64,000 nt of DNA from Sporosarcina sp. 6E9. GTDB lineage: Bacteria > Bacillota > Bacilli > Bacillales_A > Planococcaceae. The stretch lies in NCBI RefSeq assembly GCF_017921835.1, contig NZ_JAGEMN010000001.1, forward strand, positions 1,915,874 to 1,979,873. Reading direction: 5' to 3'. The position numbers and the translations under genes are program-made. This document shows, piece after piece, positions 27,461 through 36,592 of this stretch; positions within the stretch are counted from its first letter, which is position 1, and each line of letters starts with the position of its first letter. The notes below the pieces were generated by a model. The model had not been told where the DNA came from. It saw nothing but the letters and a program-made list of their open reading frames with translations, and did not search any database.

Positions 27461-28129
27461 ATGGCTAGAATTGAAACTTCACTGTTAACTGAACAGGTTT
27501 ACACGATTCTGCGCGACAATATTATCGGACGAATATACACACCCGGCGATAAGCTCGACATCCATAAACTAGCGGAAGAATTCGGAGTAAGTCGCTCACC
27601 AATTAAAGATGCTATCAACCAGTTAGTACATGAAGGGTTAATCGAAATCATTCCGCGTAAAGGAACCTATGTAACCCAATTAAACTTTACTGAATTTATC
27701 GAAGTACTCGAGGCCCGATTAATGATAGAATTATGGGCAGCCGAGAAAGCAATTCAAAACATCAATGATGATGAACTAGAAGAATGGGGCAAAATCGTTG
27801 AAAGCATGGATGCATTACTTGACGTGGCCCCCTTTCCTTTTGATAAATACAGCAAGTTAGATATGAAATTCCATAAAACACTTATTGAATGGGCAAACAA
27901 CAGCAAAATCAAAGATGTATTCTCTTCGTTTAATACACATGTAGACTTATCTCGTATTGTCCATTCTACTTCTTTAGAGAGTACGATTAAAAGACATAAA
28001 GATCACTGGAACATGTATGAAGCGATGAAAAACCGAGATTTACCTACCCTTGCAACTACATTAACGTTGCATATTGAAAGTCTGAAAAATGAAGCTGAAG
28101 AGCGATGGGATGAAGTGATGACAGATTAA
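27461..28129 (+). CDS. GntR-family (FadR/FCD subfamily) transcriptional regulator
   Basis: 222 aa. The N-terminal winged helix has LAEEFGVSRSPIKDAINQLVHEGLIE, and the helical FCD domain (about 80-215) has the metal/ligand histidines in KFHKTLIEWANN and LHIESLK. The gene is transcribed divergently from the dehydrogenase/GntP operon, which it presumably represses until the sugar acid is present. Confidence 0.9.
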   Translation: MARIETSLLTEQVYTILRDNIIGRIYTPGDKLDIHKLAEEFGVSRSPIKDAINQLVHEGLIEIIPRKGTYVTQLNFTEFIEVLEARLMIELWAAEKAIQNINDDELEEWGKIVESMDALLDVAPFPFDKYSKLDMKFHKTLIEWANNSKIKDVFSSFNTHVDLSRIVHSTSLESTIKRHKDHWNMYEAMKNRDLPTLATTLTLHIESLKNEAEERWDEVMTD

Positions 28130-28158
28130 AAAAGCGATAAACTGTCCACTTATAATAA

Positions 28159-28195
28159 AAATGGAGTCAACCTCATAAATAGGCTGACTCCATTT
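28159..28195. terminator. Bidirectional terminator between the GntR and PLP enzyme genes
   Basis: AAATGGAGTCA (28159-28169) pairs perfectly with TGACTCCATTT (28185-28195), with an inner CCT/AGG pair. The genes on either side converge. Confidence 0.85.
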
Positions 28196-28198
28196 CTA

Positions 28199-29305
28199 TT
28201 ATTGCAATTTCCCTCGGCATTCAACGACTAATTCCTCAACCACTTCACCATTGGAAATTAAGTACGCTTTCTCATGCAAATTACAAACGGGACAAATATG
28301 ATTTGGAATAATCTCGACTTTATCACCGATACTCACTTGATCACGAAATTCTTGATTATAAATAATCGCATGCTCGTCAAAAACATCGGAAATATGGACA
28401 TTGTCAAAGCTTTTAATGTACCCAAGACCCGCCGTTTTTGTGATACCTATACTTCTTCTCTGCGCGGTAATCCCTTTCGCGCCTACATCCGCGATAACTC
28501 TTTCAGTAGTAGGTTTACTGATTATCGTTGTCAGAATCGTCGCTGCACAACGGTCATATGTACCGATGACATTTGCTTGAGACGCGTCCATTAACACATA
28601 AGTGCCAGGTCGTATTTCTGTAATGCCATCTGGAATCTCATAGTTTTGCATAAGAGACGGCGTAGAACCAATACTAACCACGTTTGGTTTCATTCCTACT
28701 TCTTCTGCAATCGCTGCAAAACGTAAAGTTCGTTCAACACTTCGGGTAAAAATCTCCCTGCATTCATCCAGATTTTCAGCTTTATAGGAATGACCATCAT
28801 GAGAAAACACACCTTTGAATTCTACATTCCGACTCGCTTGAATTGACGCCAACAATGTACGAAAAGCACTTTCTTCAATTACGCCCGATCGGTTCTCCCC
28901 GACTTCGATTTCCACGACGACTTGGGCTTTATTCGCCGCGCCTTCGAAAACAGCTTCGATTTCATTCACATGGTAAGGATCATCGATGCCAAAAGATAGG
29001 TTAATTGTTTCGGCCAACTTTCGAATGCGTTCGATTTTAGATTTACCGACGATTTGATTGGCAATGAAAATATCCGTCAATCCGTGGTTCGCCATGACTT
29101 CCGCCTCGCCCACTTTTGCGACAGTAATTCCATTTGCACCCAACTCTTCCTGGAGCTTGGCCACCATCGGCATCTTATGCGTCTTTGTGTGCGGTCGTAA
29201 ATGAACTTTTTCTTCATTCGCATAGTTCTGCATAAACTTCAGATTATCTAACATTACTTCTCTATCGATTAATAGCGCAGGTGTCTCAAGTTCAACGAAT
29301 TTCAT
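28199..29305 (-). CDS. D-serine dehydratase-like / D-threonine aldolase-family PLP enzyme (fold-type III)
   Basis: 368 aa. The PLP Lys lies in RPHTKTHK near the N-terminus of an alanine racemase-like barrel. The C-terminal metal-site region reads PNHICPVC, giving His-x-Cys. From memory, eukaryotic D-serine dehydratases bind zinc with His and Cys here, whereas D-threonine aldolases have His-x-Asp, so the dehydratase type is favoured. It would degrade D-amino acids or beta-hydroxy D-amino acids in the cytoplasm. It is not obviously linked to the sugar-acid genes. Confidence 0.85.
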   Translation of the reverse strand: MKFVELETPALLIDREVMLDNLKFMQNYANEEKVHLRPHTKTHKMPMVAKLQEELGANGITVAKVGEAEVMANHGLTDIFIANQIVGKSKIERIRKLAETINLSFGIDDPYHVNEIEAVFEGAANKAQVVVEIEVGENRSGVIEESAFRTLLASIQASRNVEFKGVFSHDGHSYKAENLDECREIFTRSVERTLRFAAIAEEVGMKPNVVSIGSTPSLMQNYEIPDGITEIRPGTYVLMDASQANVIGTYDRCAATILTTIISKPTTERVIADVGAKGITAQRRSIGITKTAGLGYIKSFDNVHISDVFDEHAIIYNQEFRDQVSIGDKVEIIPNHICPVCNLHEKAYLISNGEVVEELVVECRGKLQ

Positions 29306-29424
29306 GGCGTAATCTCCTCTATTGTCATATATTCTACTTTAACAATTTTCTGATTAGTGGTCAATGTGTTCTAAATCGAACTTTTTTTGCAAATAATAGT
29401 CTTATAAGGAAAGAGGTGTGTATT

Positions 29425-29847
29425 TTGAAGTTTTTCAAAGGTCTTTTCATTTTAATGCTCCTGATTGGCAGCATCGGATATGGGATTTATTATTTTGGTA
29501 CCAATAAAATTTCCGAAAACGTCGCGGACTCTGTCTATGGTGAATTAGAAAACACCGGACAATTAGAAGAAATTAAACAGATTGTAAATAATGATCCACA
29601 AGTACAGCAGTTTATCGCGGAAGGTAATGTTGGTACGAGTAACCTACCTTATAAAACAAAAGAACAAGCGACAAGAGCCATCATTCAAAAAGTAGGCATC
29701 GGCGAACTCCAGAATATGCAAACGAAATATCAAAATGGAATTTCAGCAAATGAAATGAATGATATTCTAAGCAGTTTAGAAGGAAAGTTTACCGCAGAGG
29801 AAATGCTCGCTTTAAAAATAATTGCATATGAGGAATTGAATAAGTAA
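29425..29847 (+). CDS. Small membrane-anchored protein of unknown function
   Basis: 140 aa starting at TTG 29425, 6-7 nt after AAGAGGTG; a longer open frame extends back to 29281 but would run through the divergent promoter. One N-terminal hydrophobic segment (about residues 2-24) is followed by a soluble helical region with no motif I recognise. It probably faces outward, anchored by the N-terminal helix. Confidence 0.65.
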   Translation: MKFFKGLFILMLLIGSIGYGIYYFGTNKISENVADSVYGELENTGQLEEIKQIVNNDPQVQQFIAEGNVGTSNLPYKTKEQATRAIIQKVGIGELQNMQTKYQNGISANEMNDILSSLEGKFTAEEMLALKIIAYEELNK

Positions 29848-29872
29848 AAAAGAGCCCTTGGGCTCTTTTTTT
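29846..29872. terminator. Strong bidirectional terminator
   Basis: AGAGCCC and GGGCTCT form the core of a stem extended by A/T pairs on both sides, with a run of seven or more T. It serves the small membrane protein gene and the convergent nagB. Confidence 0.9.
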
Positions 29873-29876
29873 GTGT

Positions 29877-30608
29877 TTAAACTTGCGAATAAGCATCCTT
29901 ATCCACAATAAGCGTAACATCATTATGCGTCCATAAATAGGATGCGGGAAAATCCGGATTTACGTTTTCTTTTGAATCCAATAACGTTTTTATCGCATCA
30001 GCTTTACTTTTCCCCGAGGCCATTAAAATAATTTGTTCACTTTTTAAAATTGACTTTATGCCCATCGTTATCGCATGCGTTGGAACTTCATCCAATGAGT
30101 CAAAGAATCGCGCATTGTCTTCCCTAGTAGAAGCATTAAGTTCGACAACATGCGTTAGACTTTCAGGATCTGTTCCCGGTTCGTTAAACCCGATATGACC
30201 ATTTGTTCCGATGCCCAATATCTGCAGACCGACAGGACCAATACTGTCGATTACTTCTTCATAGCGCGCACATTCCTCTTCAGCAGATTCCGGCACGCCA
30301 TTAGGGATATAGGTTTGATCTAGATTCACATCAACATGTTTGAAAAGCGTCTCATACATGAACGCATTATAGCTTGCTGGATGCGTTTTCTCCAATCCCA
30401 GATATTCATCCAGATTAATGGTTTTCACGTTTTCATAAGAAATATTACGTGTTTTATGGCCATCAATTAGATTTTCATATAGTCCAAGCGGCGTTGAACC
30501 AGTAGCTAAACCAAGTACCAACTCACCATTTCCCTTAACCTTTTCTTCTACTAATTGTGATGCTTCCTGACTAACCTCATCATAATTTTCAACTACTATT
30601 ACTTTCAT
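29877..30608 (-). CDS. nagB: Glucosamine-6-phosphate deaminase
   Basis: 243 aa, the normal length. Signatures LATGSTPLGLY, INLDEYLGL and GIGTNGHIGFNEPG (catalytic His/Glu region) are all intact. It converts glucosamine-6-phosphate to fructose-6-phosphate and ammonia. It follows nagA by 2 nt in the same operon, forming the last two steps of N-acetylglucosamine catabolism. Confidence 0.96.
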   Translation of the reverse strand: MKVIVVENYDEVSQEASQLVEEKVKGNGELVLGLATGSTPLGLYENLIDGHKTRNISYENVKTINLDEYLGLEKTHPASYNAFMYETLFKHVDVNLDQTYIPNGVPESAEEECARYEEVIDSIGPVGLQILGIGTNGHIGFNEPGTDPESLTHVVELNASTREDNARFFDSLDEVPTHAITMGIKSILKSEQIILMASGKSKADAIKTLLDSKENVNPDFPASYLWTHNDVTLIVDKDAYSQV

Positions 30609-30610
30609 CT

Positions 30611-31774
30611 TTACTTCCCCCTCGTATATGCGATATTACCACTACAAATTGTCATTTGAACATTCCAGTCACGATCGATAATTGTTAAGTCTGCATCTTT
30701 TCCTGATGCGATTACTCCTTTATTGGAAAGTCCAAGCTGTTTTGCTGCATTTGTCGATGTCATGGCAACAAGTTCGGATAATGTACAATCCGTTGCCGCC
30801 TTCATATTTTTCGCTGCATTTTCCATCGTCAATATGCTTCCGGCAAGTGTGCCATCAGCTAGTCGTGCATCATTCTCTGTGACCGCGACATCTTGTCCAC
30901 CCAAATCATACGTACCAGGCGCAAGACCTTTTGCGCGCATCGCATCCGTAATAAGAATAATGCCACTCGCTCCTTTTTGACGGTAAGCAAGTTCAACCGA
31001 CTTTGGATGACTATGTATAAAATCGACAATTAATTCAACCATCAAAGGCTTTTCCAACAAGGCCGCGCCCACAACACCAGGATCGCGATGATGAAAAGGA
31101 CTCATCTGGTTATATAAATGCGTCACATGCCGTGCACCCGCCTTAACCGCTTCACTTACTTCTTCATAAGTTGCATCTGTATGCCCCAATGATGCAACCA
31201 CCTGATTTGCAGTCACCGCTTCAATAAAGGCTAACCCGTGATCCACTTCAGGCGCAATTGTCACAAGTTTAATCCGATTGCCACTCAATTTTTGCCACTG
31301 CTCGAATAATGAAATCGAAGGCAACGTAATATGCTCAATCGGTTGTGCACCTGCTCTTTTGGCCGATATGAATGGTCCTTCCAAATGGATACCTAGCATC
31401 TCAGCTTGTGTCGCATCGGCATTAAATAGACTTGCATTCTTGAGTGCGTTTTCGATTCCATCTTCCGTCTGCGTCATCGTCGTCGCTAAAAAACTCGTCG
31501 TGCCTTCACGAGGAAGCGCACCCGCCAAGCCATTTAAAGCTTCCTGCGTCCCGTCCATTACATCAAAGCCCGATGCACCGTGGATATGTATGTCTATAAA
31601 ACCCGGGACGAGAATCCATCCTTTATCTTTCGCATCAACGTGAATGTCCGCATCTTTCTTTATAGAAGACGAAACTTCAATGATTTTACCATTATCCAGT
31701 AAAACGTCTCCAATAAAGCGCTCTCTTTTTGAATCAGCAATGGTAATATTCGAGATTAATAAAGTCTGCACCAT
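30611..31774 (-). CDS. nagA: N-acetylglucosamine-6-phosphate deacetylase
   Basis: 387 aa amidohydrolase. Metal and substrate motifs DIHIHGASGFD, HLEGPFIS, LGHTDAT, HLYNQMSPFHHRDPG and ITDAMRAKG are present. It removes acetate from GlcNAc-6-P to feed NagB. The RBS AGGAGTG precedes ATG 31774. An 11-bp inverted repeat just upstream may be the operator; no NagR/YvoA gene is in the window. Confidence 0.96.
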   Translation of the reverse strand: MVQTLLISNITIADSKRERFIGDVLLDNGKIIEVSSSIKKDADIHVDAKDKGWILVPGFIDIHIHGASGFDVMDGTQEALNGLAGALPREGTTSFLATTMTQTEDGIENALKNASLFNADATQAEMLGIHLEGPFISAKRAGAQPIEHITLPSISLFEQWQKLSGNRIKLVTIAPEVDHGLAFIEAVTANQVVASLGHTDATYEEVSEAVKAGARHVTHLYNQMSPFHHRDPGVVGAALLEKPLMVELIVDFIHSHPKSVELAYRQKGASGIILITDAMRAKGLAPGTYDLGGQDVAVTENDARLADGTLAGSILTMENAAKNMKAATDCTLSELVAMTSTNAAKQLGLSNKGVIASGKDADLTIIDRDWNVQMTICSGNIAYTRGK

Positions 31775-31795
31775 AAATATTCACTCCTAATTTTC

Positions 31796-31821
31796 AAGCT
31801 ATTAATCTCTATTAATAGCTT
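31796..31821 (-). promoter_or_regulatory. Perfect 11-bp inverted repeat upstream of nagA
   Basis: AAGCTATTAAT (31796-31806) and ATTAATAGCTT (31811-31821) flank a 4-nt spacer, 22 nt before the nagA start. It could be an operator or a 5'-UTR hairpin. It does not look like the known Bacillus NagR (dre) site as I remember it. Confidence 0.45.
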
Positions 31822-31958
31822 CGACACTATACGCACGAATACCTCTAAGATCTAAAATAAGTTCCTCATTTAACAAAACAAAAATCTGTTTCGTTTTCAT
31901 TTTAACACATCTCAATGTCTCATTAAACATGATAATAGATGCTTTTTAACCCCTTCTT

Positions 31959-32273
31959 TCAGCTACGTTCAAGCCGCCGCCTTAACCAATGAAAACCCAA
32001 AACAAAACCAACCAACTCGGTACCCAGCCAAATCAGTAACCATCTAATAAAGTGTTTTAAATTGGACAAGTCATCGAATAGTAACAAGAACGAAATAAGC
32101 ATGATTAGAAAAGCCATCAAGCGACAGTAAAAAATTATCGATTCCGGCATACGACTATAATTTTCCGGGACGTAGTGGATTTCATCTATATCTGAACTAT
32201 ACGAATCCCTCACCTTATCGTTTCCCTGTTCATGCTCGTAATCTTGATCGCTGAAATTGCTTATTCTAATCAA
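31959..32273 (-). CDS. Small membrane protein of unknown function
   Basis: 104 aa from a TTG start at 32273 behind GGGGG. The hydrophilic N-terminal half (about 1-44) is followed by two hydrophobic segments (about 45-67 and 76-95) and a basic tail RRRLERS. No family is recognised. It is monocistronic, between nagA and the coiled-coil protein gene. Confidence 0.55.
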   Translation of the reverse strand: MIRISNFSDQDYEHEQGNDKVRDSYSSDIDEIHYVPENYSRMPESIIFYCRLMAFLIMLISFLLLFDDLSNLKHFIRWLLIWLGTELVGFVLGFHWLRRRLERS

Positions 32274-32466
32274 CCCCCGGTAGTAAATTTCTCGACACGA
32301 AAGTAATTATATATCTGGCTGAGTTAAAGATTTTCGCGGTATTTCTAGTCGCACTTCATTGAACCTCTTCTTCACACTTCCCCCTCTTCTATTTCGAGAA
32401 TAAGTTATGAACTCCTTCTTTTCTGCATAGCCACAAGGCTACATCAGTACTAATTTTTTCAACTCA

Positions 32467-32504
32467 AAAACCCACCAACCGATGATTTCGTTTTAGTGGG
32501 TTTT
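32467..32504 (-). terminator. Terminator after the coiled-coil membrane protein gene
   Basis: AAAACCCAC (32467-32475) pairs with GTGGGTTTT (32496-32504), with A/T-rich flanks. Confidence 0.75.
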
Positions 32505-32547
32505 GCATGATTTTTTCATTTTATTTAATGGGCTTAATGACCTTTAT

Positions 32548-33294
32548 TTACTGAGCAATTTTAGCCACGTAAACCATCGGGATTGTTATTGTTCCGCCAT
32601 TGGTAGATTCGTAGGAGAGTAGGCCGCCTGAAATCCCCATAATTGTTATCATATCGTCTTCCAGTATTCTGGATTTCACGATATCTGATTCATAGGCCGC
32701 GTAAAGGATTGTGTCATAATTATCATTCACAGCAAGTCGGATTTGTGTTTCGCCATCGCCTTCAATTACTTGAATGACTTTCCCGCGAAACTTAACTTTT
32801 TTAAACTCAAAGTCATCTGGTGTCCTTGCAAGCTGATTATATGTGATACCCGTGTCATAACCAATTCTTTCTTCTTCTTCGGCTTTTTTCTTAGCTTCAG
32901 CTTCAGCGGCGGCTTCTTTAGCCGCTTTTTCTGCCGCTTTTTTTTCTGCTGCTTTTTTCGCTGCTGCCGCTTTCTTTTTTTCTTCAGCTTTTTTAGCTTC
33001 AGCCTTTGCTTTTTCTTCAGCCTTTTTCGCAGCTTCTTTCTTCTCTGCTTCTGCGACTTTCTCTAGTCTTTCCTTCTCTTGAAGGTCAAACCAGGGCTTC
33101 GCTTCTTCGACGATTTTATTCAATTTCGCTATTTCCAAATCTCGTTCTTTAACTAAACTTTGTTGTGTTTCGATTTCTATCTGCAATTCACTTTTAGCTC
33201 TGGCAGACGAACTTGAAATAGACCCAATAATAATCATGAAAATGATTAATGCGATGCCGCCACCAATAAGTAAAGACTTGTTTTTCTTACTCAA
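32548..33294 (-). CDS. Membrane-anchored coiled-coil protein with a C-terminal beta domain
   Basis: 248 aa if started at TTG 33294, which has GGGGGAG upstream; an in-frame codon at 33324 is less likely. It has an N-terminal membrane helix (about 8-27), then a 120-residue Ala/Lys/Glu-rich coiled coil, then an OB-like beta domain of about 95 residues (VKFRGKVIQVIEGDG ... TIMGISGG). Related Bacillales proteins are annotated loosely as toxin regulators, without evidence I can cite. The Ala/Lys/Glu block is low-complexity and compositionally like TolA/TonB linkers. Confidence 0.6.
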   Translation of the reverse strand: MSKKNKSLLIGGGIALIIFMIIIGSISSSSARAKSELQIEIETQQSLVKERDLEIAKLNKIVEEAKPWFDLQEKERLEKVAEAEKKEAAKKAEEKAKAEAKKAEEKKKAAAAKKAAEKKAAEKAAKEAAAEAEAKKKAEEEERIGYDTGITYNQLARTPDDFEFKKVKFRGKVIQVIEGDGETQIRLAVNDNYDTILYAAYESDIVKSRILEDDMITIMGISGGLLSYESTNGGTITIPMVYVAKIAQ

Positions 33295-33425
33295 TATAAC
33301 TCCCCCAAAATCTATGTAAAACATCTACCCATTCAGACTACAACGCATTTCAAAAGTCCCACGAGCAATATTTCCTTTATAATCATATAGCACCATAAAG
33401 GATTAAGCAATTGACATTTAAAAAT

Positions 33426-33454
33426 AAATAACCACCCATAAAGGGCGGTTATTT
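33426..33454 (-). terminator. Terminator of the 160-aa hypothetical gene
   Basis: AAATAACCACCC (33426-33437) pairs with GGGCGGTTATTT (33443-33454) with one mismatch. Confidence 0.75.
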
Positions 33455-33486
33455 ATTAGGATATCATTTTATTCAGTTCAAATGAA

Positions 33487-33969
33487 TTACTCACGAATTA
33501 ACATATTCATTTCTAGTTTCAATCCACTCTCAACTTCTGTTTTGAATATCTCTAGCCACTGCATAATGATTGGTGAAATAAGAGATTCATCATTCTGATT
33601 GAATGTGATTCCTGAATCTTTCAGTAACCCTACTAATTTGCGCACAGACACACGCCACGCAATTACCTTAAATTTAAAATTAAGCCACTGCAGCAAAATT
33701 TTCTTCCACTCATTGGCAGGTCCATTAATTTGAGATTCGCCCATGATCGGAGTGCTCAACATTTTCTCTTTGAATTCTTTGTATCTTTCAGAAGTTAAAA
33801 ATACCGTTAACGGCTTTATTGGTTGACCTGTTTTAGGGTTAATACCGGTTTTCTTAACTTTTTCTACAACATGGATGGCTAGCGGTCCATCCATAAACTG
33901 ATTTTGTTCAAGATCAACTTTCAGCATCTCATTATCTTTATCTTTGTCAGAAATTAGCTGCAGTTCCAT
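33487..33969 (-). CDS. Hypothetical cytoplasmic protein
   Basis: 160 aa from ATG 33969 (MELQLISD), with GGGAG eight nt upstream; a GTG at 33990 would add seven residues. There is no signal peptide or membrane segment. The central region holds NPKTGQPIKPLTVFLTSERYKEF and the rest is predicted helical. I do not recognise the family. The 380 bp upstream (33970-34352) contains one short dyad, CGACAAAA/TTTTGTCG at 34186-34210, and no gene. Confidence 0.55.
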   Translation of the reverse strand: MELQLISDKDKDNEMLKVDLEQNQFMDGPLAIHVVEKVKKTGINPKTGQPIKPLTVFLTSERYKEFKEKMLSTPIMGESQINGPANEWKKILLQWLNFKFKVIAWRVSVRKLVGLLKDSGITFNQNDESLISPIIMQWLEIFKTEVESGLKLEMNMLIRE

Positions 33970-34352
33970 CTTCTCATCTCCCACTTCCACTATGGTTTTA
34001 TCTATTTTTCTCTCTCTCTAATGCAAGGATTCAGTTACCTTCGATACAAACTAAATATGCTTATACATCCCACTATACGCTCAACAATTAAGTACCAATT
34101 GCAACTTTTCCATAAGTCTATTGTATCAGTAATATATAGAGTTCACAATAATAATAATAACCACGTGGCACAAAAGGACTAAATTCGACAAAAAAACTGC
34201 AATTTTGTCGGGACTCTACACCTAAAATGATTGAGACTTGGAAATTCATAATTAAAAATTTTCGAAACACTACAACTCCGACCACCATAAAATTCAATTT
34301 TCTAAAATCCTATGCTAGACTAGTAGATATAGTATAGAAAGGATGCGATTTT

Positions 34353-35177
34353 ATGCAAATCATTACATTAAACAATGGCATTGAGATTCCTCAGCTTGGG
34401 TTCGGCGTGTGGAAAATTCCCGACGACGAGGCTGAGAACGCGGTAGGACAGGCAATAAACGCTGGTTACCGTTTAATTGATACCGCTAAAATTTACAGAA
34501 ATGAAGTCGGTGTTGGAAAAGCGCTTGCCACAACTAATGTGCCGCGCGAGGATTTATTCATCACGACGAAGCTTTGGAATGCGGATCAGGGCTATGAAAG
34601 TACATTAGAAGCATTCGATGAAAGCCTGGAAAAACTGGGTCTTGATTACGTGGATCGTTATTTAATCCATTGGCCAACCCCAGCTTTTGATCAATACGTA
34701 GAAACCTATAAAGCATTGGAAACAATATATAAAGAAGGCCGCGCAAAAGCGATTGGTGTTTGTAACTTCGACATCGAACATTTGCAGCGGATTCTCACCG
34801 AATGTGAAGTTGTACCAGCTGTCAACCAGGTGGAATGCCACCCGTATTTACAACAAAAAGAACTGAAAGAATTTTGTAAAGAACACGGCATTGTGCTTGA
34901 GGCATATAGTCCATTAATGAACGGCACCAAAGTATTACAAGATCCAGTCATTCAAGAAATCGCAAATCAACACAGTAAAACACCAGCACAGGTTATCCTA
35001 CGCTGGCATCTTCAAGAAGAAATCATTGCCATTCCAAAAACAGTAACACCATCACGAATGGACGAAAATATTGATGTATTTGACTTTGAGTTGAGTCATG
35101 CAGACTTAGATAAAATTGCTGCACTAGACCGCAACGAGCACCATAATGCGATTCCTAGTGAAATGAATAACAGATAA
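34353..35177 (+). CDS. Aldo/keto reductase (AKR5-type)
   Basis: 274 aa. Asp and Tyr of the active site lie in DTAKIYRNEVGVG, Lys in TTKLWN and His in YLIHWPTP; AIPKTVTPSRMDEN is the NADPH-binding tail. This resembles B. subtilis YvgN/YtbE and 2,5-diketogluconate or glyoxal reductases. It is a soluble NADPH-dependent carbonyl reductase, probably in aldehyde detoxification. It stands alone. Confidence 0.9.
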   Translation: MQIITLNNGIEIPQLGFGVWKIPDDEAENAVGQAINAGYRLIDTAKIYRNEVGVGKALATTNVPREDLFITTKLWNADQGYESTLEAFDESLEKLGLDYVDRYLIHWPTPAFDQYVETYKALETIYKEGRAKAIGVCNFDIEHLQRILTECEVVPAVNQVECHPYLQQKELKEFCKEHGIVLEAYSPLMNGTKVLQDPVIQEIANQHSKTPAQVILRWHLQEEIIAIPKTVTPSRMDENIDVFDFELSHADLDKIAALDRNEHHNAIPSEMNNR

Positions 35178-35211
35178 ATGATTTGATAACTACCTAGGGT
35201 AACCAAGGAAT

Positions 35212-35240
35212 AAAGCCGTCCTAACCATGGACGGCTTTTT
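35212..35240 (+). terminator. Terminator of the aldo/keto reductase gene
   Basis: AAAGCCGTCC (35212-35221) pairs perfectly with GGACGGCTTT (35229-35238), then T-rich. Confidence 0.92.
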
Positions 35241-35254
35241 GCATTTTAATATAA

Positions 35255-35285
35255 AAAAGTGCAGAGGAACGCCCTCCACACTTTT
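35255..35285 (-). terminator. Terminator of the nucleoside transporter gene
   Basis: AAAGTG and CACTTT with an inner GAGG/CCTC pair form a hairpin with T6 on the minus-strand side. Confidence 0.7.
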
Positions 35286-35296
35286 CTTAACTAACC

Positions 35297-36478
35297 TCAC
35301 ATCATAATCCCCATAATCGTTCCTGATATAACAGAAGCCAACGTAGCCCCTAACAGCAGCTTTAAAGCGAACTTTGACACATGATTCCCTTGTTTTTCAC
35401 TAATCGATTTAATGGACCCTGCAACAATACCGACAGTACCAAAGTTTGCAAAGCTAACCAAGTAGACCGATACAATCGCAACGGTTTTATCAGACAGCGT
35501 CTCTGATAGATCACCAAAACTTAACATGGCCACAAACTCATTCGTAACAAGTTTGGTAGCCATAATGCCACCTGCTTGTACAGCTTCTCCCCATGGAATG
35601 CCCATTAAAAATGCAATTGGTGCAAAAACAAAACCAATAACCGTTTGGAATGAAACATCGAACACACCTAAGAAAATCACATTAACCAATTCCATCAAAG
35701 CAATAAATCCTAAGAGCATAGCCGCTACTGTAACAACCAGCTTAAAACCGTCCATTACACTATCTCCAACCATTTGGAAGAAAGGAACTCGTTCATCTTT
35801 TTCGACTTCGATTAAATCCTCATCTTCCTCTAAATCATAAGGATTAATAATATTTGCTATGATTAGCGCACTAAAAATATTCAATACCACTGCCGTTACA
35901 ACGAATTTGGGTTCTAACATTGTCATGTAAGCCCCAAGCATTGCCATACTTACCGCACTCATCGCAGACGTACAAATTGTGTAAAGTCTTTTCGGCGATA
36001 GGAGTGGAATTTGCTTGAGAACGGTTAAAAACACTTCAGGTTGTCCAAGCACAGCAGTCGATACCGCAAAATAACTTTCAAGCCTGCCCATTCCAGTTAT
36101 TTTACTTAAAGCTAAACCTATGTATCTAATGATCAATGGTAGTACTTTAATATAATTTAAAATGCCAATTAAGACTGACAAGAAAACGAGCGGTAATAAG
36201 GCTACAAAAATAAATGACATTTCACCTTCATTTACCAGACCGCCAAATACAAATTGAATTCCCGTGTCAGCTATCTCTAATAGCTTTTCAAAGAATTTAC
36301 CAATACTCGTTATGATATTCAAGCCTACGCTTGTATTCATCATCAAGTAAACTAAGACGACTTGTACAGCTAGCATAATCAGAATACGTTTATATTTGAT
36401 TTCTTTTCTATTATTACTAACTAGATATCCGACCATAAAAACAAGGAGAATCCCTGTTAGTAAAAAGATGAATTTCAT
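35297..36478 (-). CDS. NupC-family concentrative nucleoside transporter
   Basis: 393 aa from ATG 36478 (MKFIFLLTG), nine nt after GGGGAG; the open frame extends upstream without a better start. About ten membrane segments; signatures GQPEVFLTVLKQIP, TNEFVAMLSFGDLS and YLVSFANFGTVGIVAGSIKS are those of CNT transporters, which import nucleosides with H+ or Na+. It lies downstream of psuK-psuG in the same direction, so pseudouridine or other nucleosides are likely cargo. A cre site precedes it. Confidence 0.92.
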   Translation of the reverse strand: MKFIFLLTGILLVFMVGYLVSNNRKEIKYKRILIMLAVQVVLVYLMMNTSVGLNIITSIGKFFEKLLEIADTGIQFVFGGLVNEGEMSFIFVALLPLVFLSVLIGILNYIKVLPLIIRYIGLALSKITGMGRLESYFAVSTAVLGQPEVFLTVLKQIPLLSPKRLYTICTSAMSAVSMAMLGAYMTMLEPKFVVTAVVLNIFSALIIANIINPYDLEEDEDLIEVEKDERVPFFQMVGDSVMDGFKLVVTVAAMLLGFIALMELVNVIFLGVFDVSFQTVIGFVFAPIAFLMGIPWGEAVQAGGIMATKLVTNEFVAMLSFGDLSETLSDKTVAIVSVYLVSFANFGTVGIVAGSIKSISEKQGNHVSKFALKLLLGATLASVISGTIMGIMM

Positions 36479-36499
36479 GTGTAGAGGCTCCCCTTCAAC

Positions 36500-36513
36500 T
36501 GATAGCGCTTTCA
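36500..36513 (-). promoter_or_regulatory. cre site upstream of the nucleoside transporter gene
   Basis: The minus strand reads TGAAAGCGCTATCA, a full match to TGWAANCGNTNWCA. It lies 22 nt upstream of the ATG, so CcpA bound here would block elongation or a promoter overlapping it. Confidence 0.75.
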
Positions 36514-36525
36514 ATCTTCACAAAT

Positions 36526-36575
36526 ACGAATTGTTTTCCATTTGACTAACTTTTATCAATATGGAAAACAATCGT
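36526..36575. promoter_or_regulatory. Long inverted repeat between psuG and the nucleoside transporter gene
   Basis: The left arm 36526-36541 (ACGAATTGTTTTCCAT) and right arm 36561-36575 (ATGGAAAACAATCGT) are complementary with a one-base bulge. It could end psuG transcription or be an operator for the transporter. The lack of a T-run favours an operator. Confidence 0.45.
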
Positions 36576-36592
36576 ATAGGTGTTTAGTTGTA

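Noticed and set aside
29281..29424. 48-residue N-terminal extension of the small membrane protein
   Set aside because: It would overlap the divergent PLP-enzyme gene start and lacks an RBS; TTG 29425 with AAGAGGTG upstream starts directly before the membrane helix.
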